Source: Clostridia bacterium (GTDB lineage: Bacteria; Bacillota; Clostridia; Oscillospirales; CAG-272). Taken from it: a stretch of 9,815 nucleotides of DNA. Positions 6,594 to 9,815 of the stretch are shown here, in pieces. The stretch covers positions 1 through 9,815 of the forward strand of contig JAFQAM010000380.1 of the NCBI GenBank assembly GCA_017416885.1, in the 5' to 3' direction. The notes under the pieces were generated by a model. The model was not told the DNA's origin, searched no databases, and saw only the letters and a list, made by a program, of their open reading frames with translations. Within the stretch, counting starts at the first letter, position 1; the number at the start of each line of letters is the position of its first letter. Made by a program: the position numbers and the translations under genes.

Positions 6594-6616
6594 GACGCTA
6601 AAAGAGGATTAGCGTC
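6594..6616 (+). promoter_or_regulatory. Perfect hairpin/inverted repeat in the potA leader
   Basis: GACGCTAA (6594-6601) and TTAGCGTC (6609-6616) are perfect inverted copies around a 7-nt centre, AAGAGGA. The site lies roughly 14-36 nt after the predicted transcription start and ends 36 nt before the potA ATG. There is no T run after it, so it is not a simple terminator. It could be a repressor operator in DNA, or an RNA hairpin whose purine loop is bound by protein or RNA. The region from here to the ATG is too short for a large riboswitch. Confidence 0.6.
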
Positions 6617-6652
6617 AGGGTATATCGAATCTATGAAAGAACGGGGATAGAA

Positions 6653-7780
6653 ATGAACGAAAAAAAGATCATTGAGCTTAAGGATGTAGCAAAATCCTTC
6701 GATGGCGAGATTATTCTTGACCATATAAGCCTTGATATTCACGAAAAGGAGTTTATGACTCTTTTAGGACCGTCAGGTTGTGGTAAAACAACCACACTTC
6801 GCATTATTGCGGGCTTTGTTACACCAGATACAGGAGATGTAGTATTTGAAGGAACTAAAATTAATGATGTTCCCGCATATAAGCGCCATGTAAATACCGT
6901 TTTCCAAAAATATGCGTTGTTTCCGCATCTTAATGTTTATGAAAACATTGCTTTTGCTCTTCGATTGAACAAGGTATCAGAAGAAGAAATTTTTAACCGT
7001 GTTGAAGAAATGCTCGCTATGGTTAATCTTCGCGGATTTGAAAAGAAGGATGTTAACCTTCTGTCAGGAGGTCAGCAGCAAAGAGTTGCTATTGCCAGAG
7101 CCTTAATCAATAAGCCAAGGGTACTATTGCTTGACGAGCCGTTGGGCGCCCTTGATTTAAAGCTTCGCAAGGATATGCAGAACGAGCTTAAAAATATACA
7201 AAGACAAACAGGCATCACCTTTATTTATGTTACTCACGACCAAGAGGAAGCGCTCAGTATGTCCGATACTGTGGTTGTAATGGCAGACGGAAAGATTCAG
7301 CAAATAGGATCTCCGACAGACATTTATAACGAGCCGGAAAACGCATTCGTTGCCGACTTTATTGGCGAAAGTAACATAATTGACGGTATTATGCTTGAGG
7401 ACTATAAGGCTAAATTTTCAGGTCAGATTTTTGATTGCCTTGACAAGGGCTTTTTGAAAAACGAAGCTGTGGATGTAGTAATCAGACCTGAGGATGTAGA
7501 TGTAGTTGCTCCTGAAAAGGGAATGCTTCAAGGTGTTGTTGACTCTGTAACCTTCAAGGGCGTTCATTATGAAATAATTGTTACAATCAATAACTTTAAG
7601 TGGATGATTCAGTCAACAGACTATGTTGCCCCGGGACAAAAAATAGGCTTATATATCGAGCCTGATGCTATTCATATTATGAAAAAATCCGAATATTCAG
7701 GTATGTTCGGTGATTACTCATCCTTCAGTGACGAGCTTGAGTCACTTGGCGATGTTGACGCGTTAGAGGAGGAAGAGTAA
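6653..7780 (+). CDS. potA: Spermidine/putrescine ABC transporter, ATP-binding subunit PotA
   Basis: Cytoplasmic ATPase that powers polyamine import; 375 residues, the normal PotA length. In order: Walker A GPSGCGKT at 39-46, Q-loop Gln85 (VFQKYALFPHLNV), ABC signature LSGGQ at 137-141, Walker B VLLLDEP from 157, D-loop GALD, and H-loop His195 (VTHDQEEALSMSD). From about 230 the PotA-type regulatory region begins (ENAFVADFIGESNIIDG), with a TOBE domain near 270-350 (VVIRPEDVDVV, then FKGVHYEIIV). The C-terminal tail is strikingly acidic (SDELESLGDVDALEEEE). The ribosome site, GGGGAT 6 nt before the ATG, is weaker than others in the window. It is the first gene behind the 6545 promoter and is followed 4 nt later by potB. 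Assignment to polyamines rather than another small cation rests on the whole operon, especially the PotD sequence. Confidence 0.93.
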   Translation: MNEKKIIELKDVAKSFDGEIILDHISLDIHEKEFMTLLGPSGCGKTTTLRIIAGFVTPDTGDVVFEGTKINDVPAYKRHVNTVFQKYALFPHLNVYENIAFALRLNKVSEEEIFNRVEEMLAMVNLRGFEKKDVNLLSGGQQQRVAIARALINKPRVLLLDEPLGALDLKLRKDMQNELKNIQRQTGITFIYVTHDQEEALSMSDTVVVMADGKIQQIGSPTDIYNEPENAFVADFIGESNIIDGIMLEDYKAKFSGQIFDCLDKGFLKNEAVDVVIRPEDVDVVAPEKGMLQGVVDSVTFKGVHYEIIVTINNFKWMIQSTDYVAPGQKIGLYIEPDAIHIMKKSEYSGMFGDYSSFSDELESLGDVDALEEEE

Positions 7781-7784
7781 TAAA

Positions 7785-8615
7785 ATGACCAAAAAGAGCC
7801 TACTCCAAAAGGCAGTTGCCGCCCCTCATGTAATGTGGGCAGTGCTGTTTATTATCGCGCCGCTTCTTTTTGTTGTTTATTACGCATTTACCGATAAGGA
7901 TGGCAATTTCACATTTGACAATATAGCAGAGCTTGCGCAGGCAAGCTATCTTGAAATCTTTTTAAGATCGCTTTGCTTTGCTTTTTTAGCAACCGTAATT
8001 TGCTTGATTATCGCATACCCCATCGCGTATTTTATGACCAAGGCAAGCCCCAAAACGCAAAAAATCCTTATAATGCTTGTTATGCTGCCGCAGTGGCTTA
8101 ACTTCCTCATTCGTACATACTCCTGGATGGCGATTTTAGAGGACACAGGTATTATAAACGGACTTCTTACATCAATCGGACTTGAGCCTGTTCATATGAT
8201 AAACACATCGGGAGCAGTTATTTTAGGTATGGTATATAACTACCTTCCCTATATGATTATTCCTCTACACTCTGTAATGAGCAAAATCGACAATCGCTTA
8301 CTTGAAGCAGCATCCGACTTAGGATGTAGCAATTTCAAGGTTATTACAAGAGTAGTTTTCCCACTTAGTATGTCAGGAATTATTTCAGGCGTAACAATGG
8401 TATTTGTACCGTCAATCAGTACCTTCTACATTTCACAAAAATTAGGCGGAGGTAACTTTGACTTAATCGGCGATACAATTGAAAGACAGTTCCAGACAGC
8501 ATATAATTATAACCTCGGCGCTTCAATGTCATTTGTGCTTATGATAATTATTATGATAAGTATGGCAGTAATGAGTAAATACTCAGGCGAGGATGACGGA
8601 GGTGTGATAGTATGA
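7785..8615 (+). CDS. potB: Spermidine/putrescine ABC transporter, permease PotB
   Basis: First membrane subunit of the polyamine importer; 276 residues. Spans lie near 17-36, 58-84, 95-111, 142-163, 196-216 and 246-266. LPQWLNFLIRTYSWMAIL (101-118) is a hallmark of PotB-type permeases. The EAA loop that meets PotA is at 174-193 (EAASDLGCSNF...VVFP). The C-terminus is short and acidic (SGEDDGGVIV). Ribosome site GAGGAGG (7766-7772) lies within the end of potA, 12 nt before ATG 7785. The stop overlaps the next start in ATGA (8612-8615), which implies translational coupling with the PotC-PotD gene. Confidence 0.93.
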   Translation: MTKKSLLQKAVAAPHVMWAVLFIIAPLLFVVYYAFTDKDGNFTFDNIAELAQASYLEIFLRSLCFAFLATVICLIIAYPIAYFMTKASPKTQKILIMLVMLPQWLNFLIRTYSWMAILEDTGIINGLLTSIGLEPVHMINTSGAVILGMVYNYLPYMIIPLHSVMSKIDNRLLEAASDLGCSNFKVITRVVFPLSMSGIISGVTMVFVPSISTFYISQKLGGGNFDLIGDTIERQFQTAYNYNLGASMSFVLMIIIMISMAVMSKYSGEDDGGVIV

Positions 8616-9815
8616 AAAAAACACGAAATATCTACACAGCCCTCGTCTTTATTTTCCTCTATATGCCAATCTTTGTGCTTATTCTGTACTCATTTAACTC
8701 ATCAAACAGTACAAGCTCCTTTGAAGGCTTTTCACTAAAATGGTATAGAGAGCTTTTCAGCGATTCAGCCACACTTGACGCGCTGAAAAACACACTTATC
8801 CTTGCAATTTTATCTGCAGTAATATCCACCGTAATCGGCACAATGGCTGCATACGGTATCAATAAAATGCAGAATAAATATTTAAAGGGCAGTATTATGT
8901 CCGTAACCAAGGTGCCAATGATGAACCCTGAAATCGTAACAGGTATCTCAATGATGCTTCTTTTCGTTTTCGTAGGCGTAATGCTTGGCGGTAAATCAAC
9001 ACTTGGCTTCGGCACAGTTTTAATTGCCCATGTCACATTTAATTTGCCTTATGTAATTTTATCCGTAATGCCAAAATTCAAGCAAATGGATAAAAGCTTG
9101 CCTGAGGCAGCCCTTGACTTAGGCTGTACTCCAATTCAGTCATTTTTCAAGGTTGAATTACCACAAATTATGCCGGGAATAATTTCAGGCTTAATTATGG
9201 CATTTACATTATCACTTGACGATTTTGTAATCAGCTATTTTACAATCGGTAGTGGCTTTGAGACGCTTCCAATTAGAATTTATTCTATGACCAAAAAGCG
9301 CGTTACCCCCGATATGTATGCATTATCCACACTTATTTTCGTATCAATTCTGATTTTGCTTTTAGTTTCAAATCTTGTTTCCGATAAGAACAGAGAGAAA
9401 ATCAGTAAGCAAACAAAAAAGGTAACAAAAATAATCGTAGGCTCAGTTTTTGCGGTTATTGCCGCAATTACACTTATAGTATTTATCGCATCCGTAGGCA
9501 AGGAAACAGTAACAGTTAATGTTTATAACTGGGGCGAATATATTTCCGACGGCAGCGAGGACTCCTACAATACCAATTTAGAGTTTGAAAAATACTACGA
9601 GGAAAAGCTGAAAGCGCAAGGCAAAAATGTTGATGTAAGAGTGAATTATACCACCTACGCATCAAATGAGGACCTTTACGCAAAGCTAAAAAGCGGAGCG
9701 GGTGGCTATGATGTTATTATTCCGTCAGACTATATGATTGAAAGATTAAAGGCGGACGGACTTATTCAGCCTCTTGATTTAAGCAAGATTCCAAACTACT
9801 CCAATGTGCAGGAGC
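8612..9815 (+). CDS. potCD: Fused permease PotC and polyamine-binding protein PotD, 3' end missing
   Basis: One uninterrupted frame of 401 codons that runs off the window. Residues 1-260 are PotC, the second permease subunit: an N-terminal span (about 8-28), PotC-type MNPEIVTGISMMLLFVF, the EAA loop at 165-184 (EAALDLGC...KVELP) and LSLDDFVISYF. After a charged linker (SDKNREKISKQTKK, about 257-270), an extra span at 274-295 carries the chain across the membrane. PotD begins near 299: VNVYNWGEYI, then VNYTTYASNEDLYAKLKSGAGGYDVIIPSDYMIERL, QPLDLSKIPNYSNV. These match the N-terminal lobe of PotD; NWGEYI carries residues that line the polyamine pocket in E. coli PotD. The receptor is thus tethered outside the cell to the permease instead of being a free or lipid-anchored protein. 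The ATG overlaps the potB stop. The other pocket residues lie beyond the window, so spermidine versus putrescine cannot be judged. Confidence 0.93.
   Translation, partial: MKKTRNIYTALVFIFLYMPIFVLILYSFNSSNSTSSFEGFSLKWYRELFSDSATLDALKNTLILAILSAVISTVIGTMAAYGINKMQNKYLKGSIMSVTKVPMMNPEIVTGISMMLLFVFVGVMLGGKSTLGFGTVLIAHVTFNLPYVILSVMPKFKQMDKSLPEAALDLGCTPIQSFFKVELPQIMPGIISGLIMAFTLSLDDFVISYFTIGSGFETLPIRIYSMTKKRVTPDMYALSTLIFVSILILLLVSNLVSDKNREKISKQTKKVTKIIVGSVFAVIAAITLIVFIASVGKETVTVNVYNWGEYISDGSEDSYNTNLEFEKYYEEKLKAQGKNVDVRVNYTTYASNEDLYAKLKSGAGGYDVIIPSDYMIERLKADGLIQPLDLSKIPNYSNVQE

Noticed and set aside
6580..6652. Guanidine-type or other riboswitch in the potA leader
   Set aside because: Only one hairpin is present and its loop is AAGAGGA, not the ACGR tetraloops of the paired mini-ykkC hairpins; the leader is too short for larger classes.
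8659..9036. 125-codon open frame on the minus strand inside potC
   Set aside because: A shadow of the PotC frame, with no start signal and an unlikely composition.
9390..9500. Possible sequencing frameshift joining separate potC and potD genes
   Set aside because: The frame stays open across the junction, a full extra membrane span is encoded there, and no ribosome site or start for a separate potD is seen.

Overview
The window looks like the chromosome of an AT-rich, low-GC Gram-positive bacterium of the Clostridia (Bacillota), probably a gut-type Oscillospiraceae or Ruminococcaceae relative. The grounds are strong AAGGAGG-type ribosome sites, a DUF5696 gene beside sugar ABC permeases, a cytoplasmic GH10 enzyme, a short SpoIVFB-like M50 protease and a PotC-PotD fusion. 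This placement is inferred from gene types and base composition, not from a database search.

Positions 1-2598 (+ strand) hold the tail of a sugar-uptake operon: the last 133 residues of a DUF5696 protein, then two MalF/MalG-type permeases. Each stop codon overlaps the next gene's ribosome site. A strong hairpin at 2636-2668 closes the operon. No ATPase gene is visible, so the transporter may borrow a shared ATPase encoded elsewhere. A convergent gene (2747-4102, - strand) encodes a GH10-family glycoside hydrolase without a signal peptide. It keeps both catalytic glutamates but has lost the usual -2 subsite residues. It could cut oligosaccharides brought in by a transporter like the one next door.

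Positions 4261-5512 (- strand) carry rarA (mgsA), an AAA+ ATPase for replication-fork maintenance, with its own predicted promoter and a terminator hairpin that contains its stop codon. Divergent from it, 5628-6501 (+) encodes a 101-residue single-span membrane protein overlapping a compact M50 (SpoIVFB-like) intramembrane metalloprotease. I do not recognise the small protein; a protease partner or substrate is a reasonable guess.

Positions 6545-9815 (+) are a polyamine-uptake operon: a well-formed extended -10 promoter, a short leader with a perfect 8-bp hairpin, potA (ATPase), potB (permease), and a single reading frame joining the PotC permease, an extra membrane helix and the PotD binding protein. 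That frame runs off the right edge. The genes are tightly packed (3- or 4-nt gap or overlap), so the ATPase, two permease halves and tethered receptor should be made together.

There are no gene-free stretches over 300 bases. I found no tRNA, rRNA, CRISPR array, insertion sequence or prophage. Nothing here is clearly a wholly new system. The best leads are the small membrane protein/M50 pair, the GH10 enzyme with a changed sugar-binding site, the potA leader hairpin, and a 12-bp direct repeat bracketing the GH10 promoter.
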